Shown: positions 7,802 through 16,471 of the stretch, piece after piece
Layout of the letters: the number at the start of each line of letters is the position of its first letter
How positions within the stretch are numbered: position 1 is the stretch's first letter
Origin: [Clostridium] leptum DSM 753
GTDB taxonomy: Bacteria; Bacillota; Clostridia; Oscillospirales; Acutalibacteraceae
Assembly: GCA_000154345.1 (NCBI GenBank)
Contig: DS480349.1
Span: forward strand, 434,001-498,000
Direction: 5' to 3'
DNA length: 64,000 nucleotides
Notes under the pieces: model-generated
Databases searched by the model: none
What the model saw: only the letters and a program-made list of their open reading frames with translations
Told to the model about the DNA's origin: nothing
Program-made: the position numbers and the translations under genes

Positions 7802-10161
7802 AATATTTCCTCCTCTATTTTGGCTAAACGTAGTTGATGAAATTCCGCTGTAATATAAGTGATGGTATGACTGGAGGCTGCCGTCAGGCCGACCAGCAGT
7901 TCTTTCTCCTTGGAAACCTGGATTTGGAACACGGGTTCCCACTCCCGCCCCTGCTTGGCCAGCCGGACGGTCAGGACTCCCGCTGCACGGTTTAACCCAA
8001 AGCATGGTCTTTCTCCTGCATCAAATTCCTTCAAAATTTCTGTGTTTCCATCGCGCCTGATAATAACCTGTGCTTTTGAGTAAGGATGAAGCAACACGGC
8101 GATGTAGCCGCTCTCCGGTTCCAGGCTGTCCCGAACCATCAGGCCTGCCGCCACACGCTCGCCCAAGTTGGTAAGGCTTCTGATTTCAGCGGAAAGACGG
8201 AAATCCCCTGAAGCCTGCTGGTAAACAAACCGGTATTCCTCTTTTTCTCCGCAAAATCCCGCCCCACCGGCGGAAAGGATTGCCCCATCCTGTAAAAACT
8301 CTGTTCGGGAACTTTTTTTCGGTCTGGGAAAATCTATACTTTTCCAGAGAGTATCCTTCTCCTTAGGCTTTAGCTTGACCGCTAAATCCCCGGAAAAGCC
8401 AGGCAGAAGCAGCGTCAGCGTTTCTCCTGCGGCGGTTATCGTACTTTTCTCCAATATCTTTCCGGTTTTGGTATCATAAAATTCCACCTGGTAGTCTCCG
8501 GCTTTCAGGCCGGGAACTTCCGCCGTACGCCCCTTTTCCACCGAAGAACTCTTTCCCTCATTAGCTTGGCAGAAGCCCCAGTCCCGCTTTTTTATCCACA
8601 GACAGGCCCGGTCTGTTTTTCTCAGGCCCAAGATAAGAAGTCTCTCTGTGACCGCATCCAGGTTGGAAAAAGAAACTGTTCGCCGCAGATCCTCTCCAGC
8701 GAAAAAACGGGAAACCGGAAGATATTTACTATAAAGCCTATTTTTATCCACATAAGAGCCCCAGGTCCAGTGCATTGCGGTTCCCAAGGATTTCAGCAGC
8801 AAGGAAGCCCACAATTGATTATGAAATTCAATTCCCTCCGGGTCATAATCCTTTTGGATATCTCCGCCGGGGGATAAGGCAAATTCGCCGAACAGAACCG
8901 GCTTTTCCACCTGGCTGAACCGTTCCTTTAAAACCGCGCTCAGGGCTCCCTCGGTATCGTACTGCCGCTGGCCGTATTCCTCATTGAAATAAGTATAACG
9001 ATGAACTGTGGTCAAGTCAATACAGGGAAGCTGCCACAAATTTAAATCCCGTCTGGAATCTGCAAAGCTAGATGTCACAAGGTGCTTGCTGTCCAGCTGT
9101 TTCAGGTAACTTCCCATTTCGCTGTGCCATCCAATGACCTTGGAGGCCTCCTGATCGTAGTCCTCCCCCGCTCTCCACATAACCTCCGGAGCGTCGATCT
9201 CATTCCAGAGCTCATAGGCCATCAGATTAGGGCTATATCCCCAACGTGCCGCCACATATTTCAGATAATATCTTACATATTTTTTGCAGGCTGGCTTTTC
9301 AAAAAATTCGGATACGTTTTTCGCCGGACCGCCGTTTTGATCGTGATAGGGATTTCGGTTCCAGCCCCAATCAGGAAATTTCTCCGTCTCGTCGTCAAAG
9401 TCCTCCCAATGAAACAGGGAAAGCCGGAAAAAAATCCCCAGCTCTTCCGCTGTTTGGAACCTCCGGTCCATTTTCCAGGCGTTTTGCTGATTATACTCGT
9501 TCAGCCCTTTCCAGTCCTCAGAAAAAGGCAGCTCATTATCACAGGGAGTCCACTCGATCTGATCGCCTTCGCAGAAATCGAACTGGGTTAGGTTCGCTCC
9601 ATTTTGAGCCATGGAAGAAAGCCACCGGTCATATTCATAGGTTCCCAGACGATTGTCGGTGCCTCCCCATTCCCAGCCGCATAAATTATGTCCAATGCCT
9701 AAATAGGGGCTGCCGTCGGAAAACTCCAGATAAGCCGGATCCCGTGCGGAAACCCGCAAAAAGCCCTTTCTGTCCGATGGGGTTACCGTAAAAGAGAGCT
9801 CCCCCTTCTCCGGATACCGGTAAGAGCGGTGGCGCTTTTTGTCCAGCAGAGTTACATAGTAGCGGTATTCTCCGGGCACCTGGGCGGAATAACGGATTCT
9901 CCAATCCTTTTCCAGTGTAGAAATCAATATCTCCCGCCCATTTCGCAAAACGCGCTGAAAGCCCTCGTACCAAAATCCGGAAATCTGCTTTTGATCCCCG
10001 TTCGGCTTTAAAATATAGGCTTTCAGATCCACCTCCTCTGGACAATAGGGATGCTCGAACACTTTCTCAAAAGCGAAAGCCGCTTCAAATTTTTCAAAGG
10101 CTGGAATGGCTCCATGAATTGTATTATCCCATAAAAAGCACAATTCCTTGTCCTGTGTCAT
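7798..10161 (-). CDS. Glycosidase with DUF5060 N-terminal domain and GH5-like (TIM barrel) core
   Basis: 787 aa, no signal peptide. Residues about 10-110 resemble DUF5060 (beta-sandwich with FWYEGFQR). A TIM-barrel core follows, with YELWNEID near residue 319 (likely acid/base Glu) and VLFGEFALSPGG near 424 (likely nucleophile Glu), the GH-A clan pattern. The C-terminal 200 residues form a jelly-roll-like segment (GYIAVLLHPYSKAQVIIRRDG). It overlaps the GH116 gene by 4 nt (ATGA), implying coupled translation and a shared substrate route. The exact substrate cannot be read from the sequence. Confidence 0.75.
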   Translation of the reverse strand: MTQDKELCFLWDNTIHGAIPAFEKFEAAFAFEKVFEHPYCPEEVDLKAYILKPNGDQKQISGFWYEGFQRVLRNGREILISTLEKDWRIRYSAQVPGEYRYYVTLLDKKRHRSYRYPEKGELSFTVTPSDRKGFLRVSARDPAYLEFSDGSPYLGIGHNLCGWEWGGTDNRLGTYEYDRWLSSMAQNGANLTQFDFCEGDQIEWTPCDNELPFSEDWKGLNEYNQQNAWKMDRRFQTAEELGIFFRLSLFHWEDFDDETEKFPDWGWNRNPYHDQNGGPAKNVSEFFEKPACKKYVRYYLKYVAARWGYSPNLMAYELWNEIDAPEVMWRAGEDYDQEASKVIGWHSEMGSYLKQLDSKHLVTSSFADSRRDLNLWQLPCIDLTTVHRYTYFNEEYGQRQYDTEGALSAVLKERFSQVEKPVLFGEFALSPGGDIQKDYDPEGIEFHNQLWASLLLKSLGTAMHWTWGSYVDKNRLYSKYLPVSRFFAGEDLRRTVSFSNLDAVTERLLILGLRKTDRACLWIKKRDWGFCQANEGKSSSVEKGRTAEVPGLKAGDYQVEFYDTKTGKILEKSTITAAGETLTLLLPGFSGDLAVKLKPKEKDTLWKSIDFPRPKKSSRTEFLQDGAILSAGGAGFCGEKEEYRFVYQQASGDFRLSAEIRSLTNLGERVAAGLMVRDSLEPESGYIAVLLHPYSKAQVIIRRDGNTEILKEFDAGERPCFGLNRAAGVLTVRLAKQGREWEPVFQIQVSKEKELLVGLTAASSHTITYITAEFHQLRLAKIEEEIL

Positions 10162-10188
10162 AATTTCCTCCGCAAATAAAATTTCTTG

Positions 10189-11025
10189 CTACATCTTCAT
10201 GCCCGTTGTGGCAACGCCCGCGATCAGGCGTTTTCTGCCTATCAGGAAAACGATTAAAACAGGGATCAGAGCCACAACCATTGTGGCCACGTTTACCGCC
10301 GGGCTCTGCTGGCTGTACATTCCCTGAAGCATACTCAAGCCCAGAGGCAAGGTCATGTTCTGAATACTCTTCAAGAAAATCAACGGGTTGAAGAAATCTC
10401 CCCAGGCACCGTTGAAGCATAGAATCGCGTTTACCGACAGAACCGATTTAGCCAAAGGGAAATGGATCAATAAGTAGGATCGGAAGTAGCCGCAACCGTC
10501 AATTTTAGCGGCGTCATCCAGTTCTAAAGGCAGAGACATAAAAAACTGGCGAATTAAGAAGATGGCAAAAGCGCTGAAGGCTCCCAAAGCGATCAGACTT
10601 CCCAAGCTGTCCATCAGCCCCAGAGCCTTGACAATAAAGTAGTTGGGAATAATCGTCAGCTGTGCCGGAACCATCATAGCCGCCATGAAGGTGATAAAAA
10701 TAAAATTCTTTCCCGGGAAGCGCAATTTCGCAAACACAAACGCCGCTAATGACGCGGTCAGCGTTTGCAGCACGGTGATGCTGGTAGAAACAATCAGGCT
10801 GTTTTTATACATAGCCGCCAGCAAGCCCATCTGCTGGAATACCACCAAGTAATTTTTAATGGTAGGATTCCTGGGGATAACCGTCGGAGGTATCTGATAC
10901 ATTTCCGCCACCTCCTTAAAGGAAGCGGAAACCATCCAGATGAAGGGGTAGATCATAATGATTGTGCCGATCGTTAAAAACACGATCAGGAAAAGACACC
11001 AGGGCACTCTTTTTAATTTTCTCAT
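10189..11025 (-). CDS. Carbohydrate ABC transporter permease, MalG type (CUT1)
   Basis: 278 aa with about six membrane segments and the EAA loop LELDDAAKIDGCGYFRSYLLIHFPLAKS near residue 165 that docks with the ATPase. It starts at ATG after AAGGAGC. Second of two permeases; with the MalF-type partner upstream it forms the membrane channel of a CUT1 sugar importer. No ATPase gene is in the locus, so a shared MsmK/UgpC-type ATPase encoded elsewhere is likely (inference from family habits). Confidence 0.93.
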   Translation of the reverse strand: MRKLKRVPWCLFLIVFLTIGTIIMIYPFIWMVSASFKEVAEMYQIPPTVIPRNPTIKNYLVVFQQMGLLAAMYKNSLIVSTSITVLQTLTASLAAFVFAKLRFPGKNFIFITFMAAMMVPAQLTIIPNYFIVKALGLMDSLGSLIALGAFSAFAIFLIRQFFMSLPLELDDAAKIDGCGYFRSYLLIHFPLAKSVLSVNAILCFNGAWGDFFNPLIFLKSIQNMTLPLGLSMLQGMYSQQSPAVNVATMVVALIPVLIVFLIGRKRLIAGVATTGMKM

Positions 11026-11048
11026 GATTGTTTAAGCTCCTTCCTGGT

Positions 11049-11945
11049 TTAATTATAAAACACCCATTTTTTACTCAATACCATTTGGGTCACTGTAACA
11101 ATCATGACGAAAACAAACAGCAAAAGAGCCAGGGTGGTTCCATATCCCATATCCATCTTCTGGAAAGCGTTCTGCCAGATATAGAACACCATGGTGCTAC
11201 TGGAATCCCCGGGGCCGCCTTTGGTAAGAACGTACGCCTGGTCAAACACCTGCAGAGAACCGATCACCGCCTGAATGGTTAGGAAGAGAGTGGTGGGAGA
11301 AATTAGAGGCAGGGTAATGGAAAAAAACTTTTTACTCTTGCCAGCACCGTCGATCTCCGCGGCCTCATAAAGATCCTTGGGGACATTCCGCAGAGCCACC
11401 AGGTAAATGATAAAGAAAAAACCTACGCCCTTCCAAACATCCAGGATGATAACCGTTATTAGGGAAAATCTAGGATCAGTCAGCCAGGGAACCTTGCCCA
11501 AGCCCACCGTGGTCAGCAGTCCATTGATTACGCCCATATCCGTGTTCAGCAGCATTCCCCAGACAATGGCGACAATGGCCATAGGCAGAATGATCGGGAA
11601 AAAGAAAACAGATTCCATCACAGAGGTCAAAAATTTATTTCGAATACTGTGGACCACTACGGCCAACAGTAATCCTATTCCAATTTTGAGGATCACGGCG
11701 GCAACCGCGAAAATCAAGGTATTAATAATCACTGTGCGAAGCCGCTGATCGTTTAACAAGGTTTCAAAATTCTGCCAGCCTACAAACTCAGCCGGCGTCA
11801 GCATATCCCATTCACAAAAGGAGATTACAAAGGTGGACACCAAGGGAATCAAAACAAACGTAATAAACAGCAGAATCGCTGGGGCTAACATAATGTAAGC
11901 CCACATGATTTCTTTTCCCTTTATCTTTTTCAATGTGTTTTTCAT
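11049..11945 (-). CDS. Carbohydrate ABC transporter permease, MalF type (CUT1)
   Basis: 298 aa, about six membrane segments (first one IMLAPAILLFITFVLIPLV). The EAA loop VPKDLYEAAEIDGAGKSKKFFSITLPLISP is near residue 185. It lies 23 nt upstream of the MalG-type permease and 212 nt downstream of the binding-protein gene, a gap that contains a stable hairpin. Substrate is unknown; the two cytoplasmic glycosidases in the operon point to a beta-linked oligosaccharide or glycoside. Confidence 0.93.
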   Translation of the reverse strand: MKNTLKKIKGKEIMWAYIMLAPAILLFITFVLIPLVSTFVISFCEWDMLTPAEFVGWQNFETLLNDQRLRTVIINTLIFAVAAVILKIGIGLLLAVVVHSIRNKFLTSVMESVFFFPIILPMAIVAIVWGMLLNTDMGVINGLLTTVGLGKVPWLTDPRFSLITVIILDVWKGVGFFFIIYLVALRNVPKDLYEAAEIDGAGKSKKFFSITLPLISPTTLFLTIQAVIGSLQVFDQAYVLTKGGPGDSSSTMVFYIWQNAFQKMDMGYGTTLALLLFVFVMIVTVTQMVLSKKWVFYN

Positions 11946-12097
11946 CGTACCGCGCCCTTTCTGGAAATCAGCTCCAATCGAACCTGTCTGGAAATACTCA
12001 GCTTACAAAAAGCCCCGGCAACACTACAACGGTTGCTTTATATACTACAATGCGGGCTGCAAGCTTTCCGATTTTCGCAACCGCTTCTTTTGAGTTG

Positions 12098-12135
12098 AGC
12101 AGGACAACGCCGCCTTGCGGCGGCGTTGTCCTGCT
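12098..12135 (-). promoter_or_regulatory. Intercistronic stem-loop between binding protein and permease genes
   Basis: A 17-bp stem (12098-12114 pairs with 12119-12135) with a 4-nt loop, 22 nt after the binding-protein stop. No U-tract follows on the minus strand, so it is more likely an mRNA-stabilising or partial-termination element than a full terminator, as known for malE-malF type gaps. Confidence 0.65.
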
Positions 12136-12157
12136 GGAAAATTACCGCCTGGGGAAA

Positions 12158-13507
12158 TTATCCGCGTTTTGCGATCTCAGCGTTAATTTCTTCTTCCGCA
12201 GCTGCCATGGCTTCTTCCATCGTCTTCATGTTAGCCATAGCGGCGCCGAACTCACGGAGCAAAACAGATTCGATAGCGCCATATTCCTGTGGAGCCGGAA
12301 CCATTACGCCCTTCTGGGCAGAAGCGTAAAACAAGTCGGCATGAGCCGGGGCAAAATCCTTGGCGGCCAGAGTATCGGCAGCGGATTTCACGGCGGGAAT
12401 GGACCAGCCATCCTCTACGATAAAGGTATCCTGGAAGTCCTTGCTGGACAGAAACTTTGCGAATTCCCAAGCGGCGTCTTGATGCTCGCTGGCTGCGAAG
12501 ATTGGAGCGCCACCTACGCCGATCACAGCTTTATCCTCTTTTACAATGGGAAGATCCACTACGTCGTAATCATCTACCGGGAAGTCGGCGTTTTTCAGAG
12601 CGTTAACCTGCCACATGCCCGCACTCATAAAGGCCAGCTTATCCTGTACGAACAGATCCAGGTCAGCTACGCCGGCATCAATTTTTGGAGAAATATTATA
12701 TTTATAAACAAAGTCATACAAAAGCTGCACGCCCGCAAGGGTATCCGGATCCGTCAGGCGTGACTCGGTCCAATCGTCGTTAAGCACATTGCCGCCAGAA
12801 ACTATCATCCAAGGAACAATTGTATTAAAGTAAGCGTTTCCAAAGGCATAACCGTAAACATCATTGGTACCGTCGTTCTCAGAGGTCACAGTCTGGCAGA
12901 TCTCGATAAAATCATCAATGGTCCATCCGGATTCCGGCTCGGGGATGTTGAAACGTTCCAGCACATTTTTATTATAGTACAACAATATGTTGTTCCAAAC
13001 CGTGGGCAGACAGTAGGTCTTTCCGTCGTACTTCATGGTTTCCATCAGCGCCGGGTCAATTTCATCCAGAGTCTCTTTCATTTCTTCCTTATCCCGTTCG
13101 AGATACTCGTCAATCGGGATAATAATACCGGAGGCCGCAAAGGATCTCTGGCCCTCGCTGGCGATATCTGCGATATCCGGAACATCGCCGCCAGCGATAT
13201 TTACACTAATCGCCTGCATGAGCTCACCCCAGCTATTAGCAGGAATTCCTTGCACCTCTACCTTGATATCAGAGCGCTGAGACATAAATTCCTCAGCCCT
13301 TGCCTCGAAGCCGGCAGCAGAGTTCGCGTATCCTACGAATTTAATGGTCACGGGCTCCTGGTTTTCCGCCTGGGAGGAACCCTCGCTCTGCGCGGAAGCA
13401 CCGGAGTCCGCAGATACCTCTCCACCTTGCTGGCTGTTGGAACAGCCGGACACAGCACCGGCCAGCATAGCCGCCGCCAAGAGCAATGCCATCTTTTGTT
13501 TTAACAT
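12158..13507 (-). CDS. Extracellular sugar-binding lipoprotein of a CUT1 ABC transporter
   Basis: 449 aa from the ATG at 13507 (AAGGAG at 8 nt; a GTG nine bases upstream overlaps the ribosome site). N-terminal MLKQKMALLLAAAMLAGAVSGC has a lipobox (AVSGC), so the mature protein is anchored by a diacylglyceryl cysteine outside the membrane. A Ser/Glu/Gln-rich linker follows, then an SBP_bac_1 fold (KFVGYANSAAGFEARAEEF; AGGDVPDIADIAS). First gene of the operon binding protein - MalF - MalG - glycosidase - GH116, with LacI-type operators upstream. Confidence 0.93.
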   Translation of the reverse strand: MLKQKMALLLAAAMLAGAVSGCSNSQQGGEVSADSGASAQSEGSSQAENQEPVTIKFVGYANSAAGFEARAEEFMSQRSDIKVEVQGIPANSWGELMQAISVNIAGGDVPDIADIASEGQRSFAASGIIIPIDEYLERDKEEMKETLDEIDPALMETMKYDGKTYCLPTVWNNILLYYNKNVLERFNIPEPESGWTIDDFIEICQTVTSENDGTNDVYGYAFGNAYFNTIVPWMIVSGGNVLNDDWTESRLTDPDTLAGVQLLYDFVYKYNISPKIDAGVADLDLFVQDKLAFMSAGMWQVNALKNADFPVDDYDVVDLPIVKEDKAVIGVGGAPIFAASEHQDAAWEFAKFLSSKDFQDTFIVEDGWSIPAVKSAADTLAAKDFAPAHADLFYASAQKGVMVPAPQEYGAIESVLLREFGAAMANMKTMEEAMAAAEEEINAEIAKRG

Positions 13508-13571
13508 AATTGCCACTCCTTTTTAATAATTTACATGAAATTTATCACAAAATACTTTTCAAAGTATTTTC

Positions 13572-13583
13572 CGAACCGGTTCG
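13572..13583. promoter_or_regulatory. LacI-family operator O1 (CGAACCGGTTCG)
   Basis: Perfect 12-bp palindrome 65 nt upstream of the binding-protein start, in the leader or promoter of the sugar operon. Confidence 0.75.
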
Positions 13584-13738
13584 ATATTTCTATACAATAA
13601 ACTAACAGGTTCTTTTGCCTAACTAGCAACTCTCCTTGTGTTGTATTTTTGCAACAAATTTTATCTAATTAACTGCTTGAAAAATAACTAACATACAGGG
13701 CTACTTTTTAAGGCTAAGGCATACCCTCACCAGTTTTT

Positions 13739-13750
13739 CGAACCGGTTCG
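13739..13750. promoter_or_regulatory. LacI-family operator O2 (CGAACCGGTTCG)
   Basis: Second identical 12-bp palindrome, 167 bp from O1 (about 16 helical turns) and just past the regulator stop codon. The spacing would suit DNA looping. Confidence 0.7.
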
Positions 13751-13768
13751 GATTTTCCTTAAAAAAGA

Positions 13769-14767
13769 TTATAATAGTCTTTTCACCGATTTTCTTACCA
13801 CTAGCTCAGTATCCAGTAAAATTTCTCTGGGCCTGCCACTGGCTTTTCCCATAATTTTATCAAACAAAAGCTCTGCCGCCTTCTCTCCCATCTCATATTC
13901 CGGAATTTGCACAGTAGTCAAAGGGAAAGTCATTAATTCAATATCATCAAATCCGATGATGGAGATATCGTCCGGTACCTGCCGTCCATTTTCCTCCAGG
14001 GCACGGATCATCCCTACCGCCACCAAATCATTATACGCAATAATTGCGGTGGGCAAATCCTCGAAATTTACCAGCTTTTTTCCCATCAGATAGCCTTCCT
14101 GTATGGTTTTAGCTTTATAAAAAATATATTTTTCCTCCAGCTCAATACCATTATGCTCCAATGCCTTCCTGATTCCCCGTAAACGCCGTTGGGAATAGAC
14201 CGACTCCATTCCTCCGTGGACAAAGCCAATTTTTCTATGGCCGCAAGAATAAAGATATTCGGCCGCCTGATAGGCACCGTTATAATCGTCAGCCTCTACG
14301 CTATCCGCAGCAAGCTCGCCGGCCGTGGTTCCAAACACTACAAAGGGTAGACCAAATTTGTTCAACTCCATTAGGAGATCTGTATCTTTGCCGCTGATAT
14401 CGATGATAACCCCACTCACCATTTGACCCGACATTACCCTAATAGCGTTCAGTTCTTTTTCACGGATACCGTCAGTATTTAAAATTAAGGTTGTATAAGC
14501 GTGCTCGGAAGCAGTATTCTCAATGGCACGGCAGATCTTGGCGTAAAAAGGATTGGTGATATCCCGCACAATGATCCCGATGGTATTCGTAGTCTGCATG
14601 GACAGATTGCGTGCAAACTCATTGGGAATATAATTCATTTCTGCTGCGATCCGCTGGATTTCTTCTCTGGTTTTTGGTTTCACTCCCGGTTTATTGTTCA
14701 GCGCAGCCGATACCGTACTTTTGGCATATCCTGTTTTTTTCGCAATATCAGAAATCGTGAGCCTCAC
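13769..14767 (-). CDS. LacI-family transcriptional regulator
   Basis: 332 aa from GTG at 14767, preceded by GAGGA. A longer in-frame ATG at 14830 would place the operator palindrome inside the coding region, so the GTG is preferred. N-terminal HTH (LTISDIAKKTGYAKSTVSAALNNKPGV) and hinge, then a periplasmic-binding-type sensor domain (NTIGIIVRDITNPFY; IGFDDIELMTFPLTTVQIP). Same strand as the sugar operon, whose leader carries two copies of the palindrome also found in this gene's own promoter. It most likely represses both until a sugar ligand binds. Confidence 0.92.
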   Translation of the reverse strand: MRLTISDIAKKTGYAKSTVSAALNNKPGVKPKTREEIQRIAAEMNYIPNEFARNLSMQTTNTIGIIVRDITNPFYAKICRAIENTASEHAYTTLILNTDGIREKELNAIRVMSGQMVSGVIIDISGKDTDLLMELNKFGLPFVVFGTTAGELAADSVEADDYNGAYQAAEYLYSCGHRKIGFVHGGMESVYSQRRLRGIRKALEHNGIELEEKYIFYKAKTIQEGYLMGKKLVNFEDLPTAIIAYNDLVAVGMIRALEENGRQVPDDISIIGFDDIELMTFPLTTVQIPEYEMGEKAAELLFDKIMGKASGRPREILLDTELVVRKSVKRLL

Positions 14768-14784
14768 TGTAATTCCTCGCTTTC

Positions 14785-14796
14785 CGAACCGGTTCG
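14785..14796. promoter_or_regulatory. LacI-family operator O3 in the regulator promoter
   Basis: Third exact CGAACCGGTTCG copy, 18 nt upstream of the GTG start; supports autoregulation. Confidence 0.75.
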
Positions 14797-15208
14797 ATTT
14801 TAAAATAACACAAAACCCATAAAAAAGCAAGACTTTTTTATGGGTTGCTTACCTTACAAAAATAAAGTACAACATAAAAGCCTATGATCATCAGTTTATT
14901 TTTATAACTAACAGAATTATATTTTACGAATGCAGCACATCAATGACTTAATATCACTAATACGTTTCCGCCAAAGTAAGAAAGGATTTTTTTATTATAA
15001 TAGCCTTTTTCGTATGACAAACAAAACCAAAAACCTCTCGGCATTGCTCATGAAATACCGAGAGGTTACTTAAAAGCCAGATCGAGGTGTTTACTTTTGC
15101 CTCACATCGTATCACCTCAAAAAGAGGGTCCTATAGAAAATATAAATAAACACGATAAAACCAATGCTTTACAAATAAAATAGAGGTTTTGAGAAGCTTT
15201 TTACCTTT
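14797..15208. other. Intergenic region between the lacI-type gene and the first IME
   Basis: About 410 nt of AT-rich DNA with no gene, containing one stem-loop at 15032-15067 (listed). Before element insertion this would have been the DNA just downstream of guaA. Confidence 0.6.
15032..15067 (-). terminator. Rho-independent terminator, probably the displaced guaA terminator
   Basis: A 10-bp stem (15032-15041 with 15058-15067). Read on the minus strand it is followed by TTTTTGGTTTTGTTTG. It lies 140 nt beyond the leftmost att core, so it would directly follow guaA if both IMEs were removed. Confidence 0.55.
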
Positions 15209-15218
15209 ATTCCCCCTC
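15209..15218. repeat. att core, left end of IME1
   Basis: ATTCCCCCTC, one mismatch from the ATTCCCACTC core found at 24556 and at the guaA 3' end (34541). Confidence 0.65.
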
Positions 15219-15319
15219 GACAAAGCCTAATCAATTTTGTTTAGAGATTATTCTCTGTCGTATTCGTGGTACTTTTGATTATTTGATGTATCCATATTAT
15301 CCTGCCTATATGGGCTAAT

Positions 15320-15348
15320 GTTATCAGTTTGTTATCGTGGTTGATAAC
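15320..15348. repeat. Integrase arm-type repeats, left arm of IME1
   Basis: GTTATC-AGTTT-GTTATC direct repeat (15320-15336) followed by an inverted copy TTGATAAC (15341-15348). It begins 111 nt inside the left core. The right arm of IME1 carries the same GTTATC pair. Confidence 0.65.
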
Positions 15349-15449
15349 AGCAGCCATTCAACTGTGGATAATAGTAATATGCTTTAACAGACATTATAAG
15401 CGATTTTGTTTAGAATTTCAAGATATCCAACAACACTTCCTCTCACTCC

Positions 15450-15608
15450 TCAGAATTTTCTTTGTGAATGATCATAATTAAAGTCCTTAACATCTATCAA
15501 AGTTTCCTGCTTGCATTTCAGACAGAATAGAGGAAATTTCTTTAACACCGTATCTTCCCTTATCTGTATTTTGCAAGCAGGACACAGTAGCCATTGTATT
15601 GTTTTCAT
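15450..15608 (-). CDS. Small cysteine-rich KTR-domain protein
   Basis: 52 aa from ATG 15608 (AAGGAG at 8 nt), overlapping the EamA stop as ATGA. Two CxxC pairs (LLCPACKIQ and LFCLKCKQETLI) suggest one bound zinc. Such cysteine-rich KTR proteins recur in Bacillota mobile elements; their function is not known. Last gene of the IME1 cargo operon. Confidence 0.75.
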   Translation of the reverse strand: MKTIQWLLCPACKIQIREDTVLKKFPLFCLKCKQETLIDVKDFNYDHSQRKF

Positions 15609-16471
15609 TGCTTTACTCCTTGTCTTTTCATACATTCTCCCAAAATTGCACCACCCAATATCAATACAGCGCCGATAATCTGCATAGATAACATTGTTTC
15701 TCTTAAAATCAGCATCGACAACATAACAGCAGAAAGCGGTTCTAAATATCCGCAGAGTGCAACACTCTGAACAGGCAAGTTTCCGATAGAAGAAAAATAG
15801 AAATAGCAGCCGATTCCCGTATTTATAAAGCCAAGTATCAACAACGGCAAAGTGCTTTCAGTGGAAATAACCATAACAAAACCCTGCTTAATCCCCACGA
15901 AAACAGCAACCGTAAGGAAACTAATGATAAGCTGAAGCGTTGAATTTTCAAGACCTGTTATGCTGGTTGCTTTCTTATTGAAAATCACCATAAAGGCATA
16001 CATCACAGCCGAAAGAACGCCACATATAACACCAAAGGTATCCCCGTCACCGGACAGTGCATTACTATTTACAAAAAACGCACCACAAAGAACAGATATA
16101 AAGCCGATAACCTTATAAATTGTTAGTTTCTCCCGAAACAGCAATGGGGATAACACCATCACAATCACAGGGCCGCAGTAATACAAAAGCGACGCAATAC
16201 TAACGCCGATTCTTGCGTAAGCCTCATAGAGCAGCATCCAACTTGTTCCCATAGAGATTCCCGATATAGTCAGATAAAGAAAATGCTTTTTACTCTTATA
16301 AAAAGTAAACTTACCTTTGCTGAGTATAAAAATTGCCAATAAAAGAAAACTACCGAGCAGCGTTCGGAGCAGCACAATTTCATAACTGTTCATCCTGATA
16401 AAACTTGCCACGATACCGTTTGAGCCGAAAAGTAACAATGCAAAAATATACTTGAAATAAGAGTGTTTCAT
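15605..16471 (-). CDS. EamA/DMT-family transporter
   Basis: 288 aa with about ten hydrophobic segments in two EamA halves (GSNGIVASFIRMN at the start; GFINTGIGCYFYFSSIGNLPVQSVALCGYLEPLSAVMLS near residue 215). The family exports or imports amino acids and other metabolites. It overlaps proB by 4 nt upstream and the KTR gene by 4 nt downstream, so it belongs to one translationally coupled cargo operon. Coupling with ProB and a YbaK-like deacylase suggests handling of proline or a proline/glutamate derivative (inference). Confidence 0.85.
   Translation of the reverse strand: MKHSYFKYIFALLLFGSNGIVASFIRMNSYEIVLLRTLLGSFLLLAIFILSKGKFTFYKSKKHFLYLTISGISMGTSWMLLYEAYARIGVSIASLLYYCGPVIVMVLSPLLFREKLTIYKVIGFISVLCGAFFVNSNALSGDGDTFGVICGVLSAVMYAFMVIFNKKATSITGLENSTLQLIISFLTVAVFVGIKQGFVMVISTESTLPLLILGFINTGIGCYFYFSSIGNLPVQSVALCGYLEPLSAVMLSMLILRETMLSMQIIGAVLILGGAILGECMKRQGVKQ

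Larger units (their letters stand above)
13517..13768. other. Promoter region of the sugar operon
   Basis: 252 nt between the regulator stop and the operon start with two operators. I could not fix a single -35/-10 pair; an AT-rich stretch with TATAGA lies next to O1. Confidence 0.4.

Noticed and set aside
7802..8005. 68-residue N-terminal extension of the GH116 protein
   Set aside because: The frame is open, but a strong ribosome site and ATGA overlap support the ATG at 7801.
11933..12763. 276-aa plus-strand open frame
   Set aside because: Antisense to the binding-protein and permease genes; no start signals.
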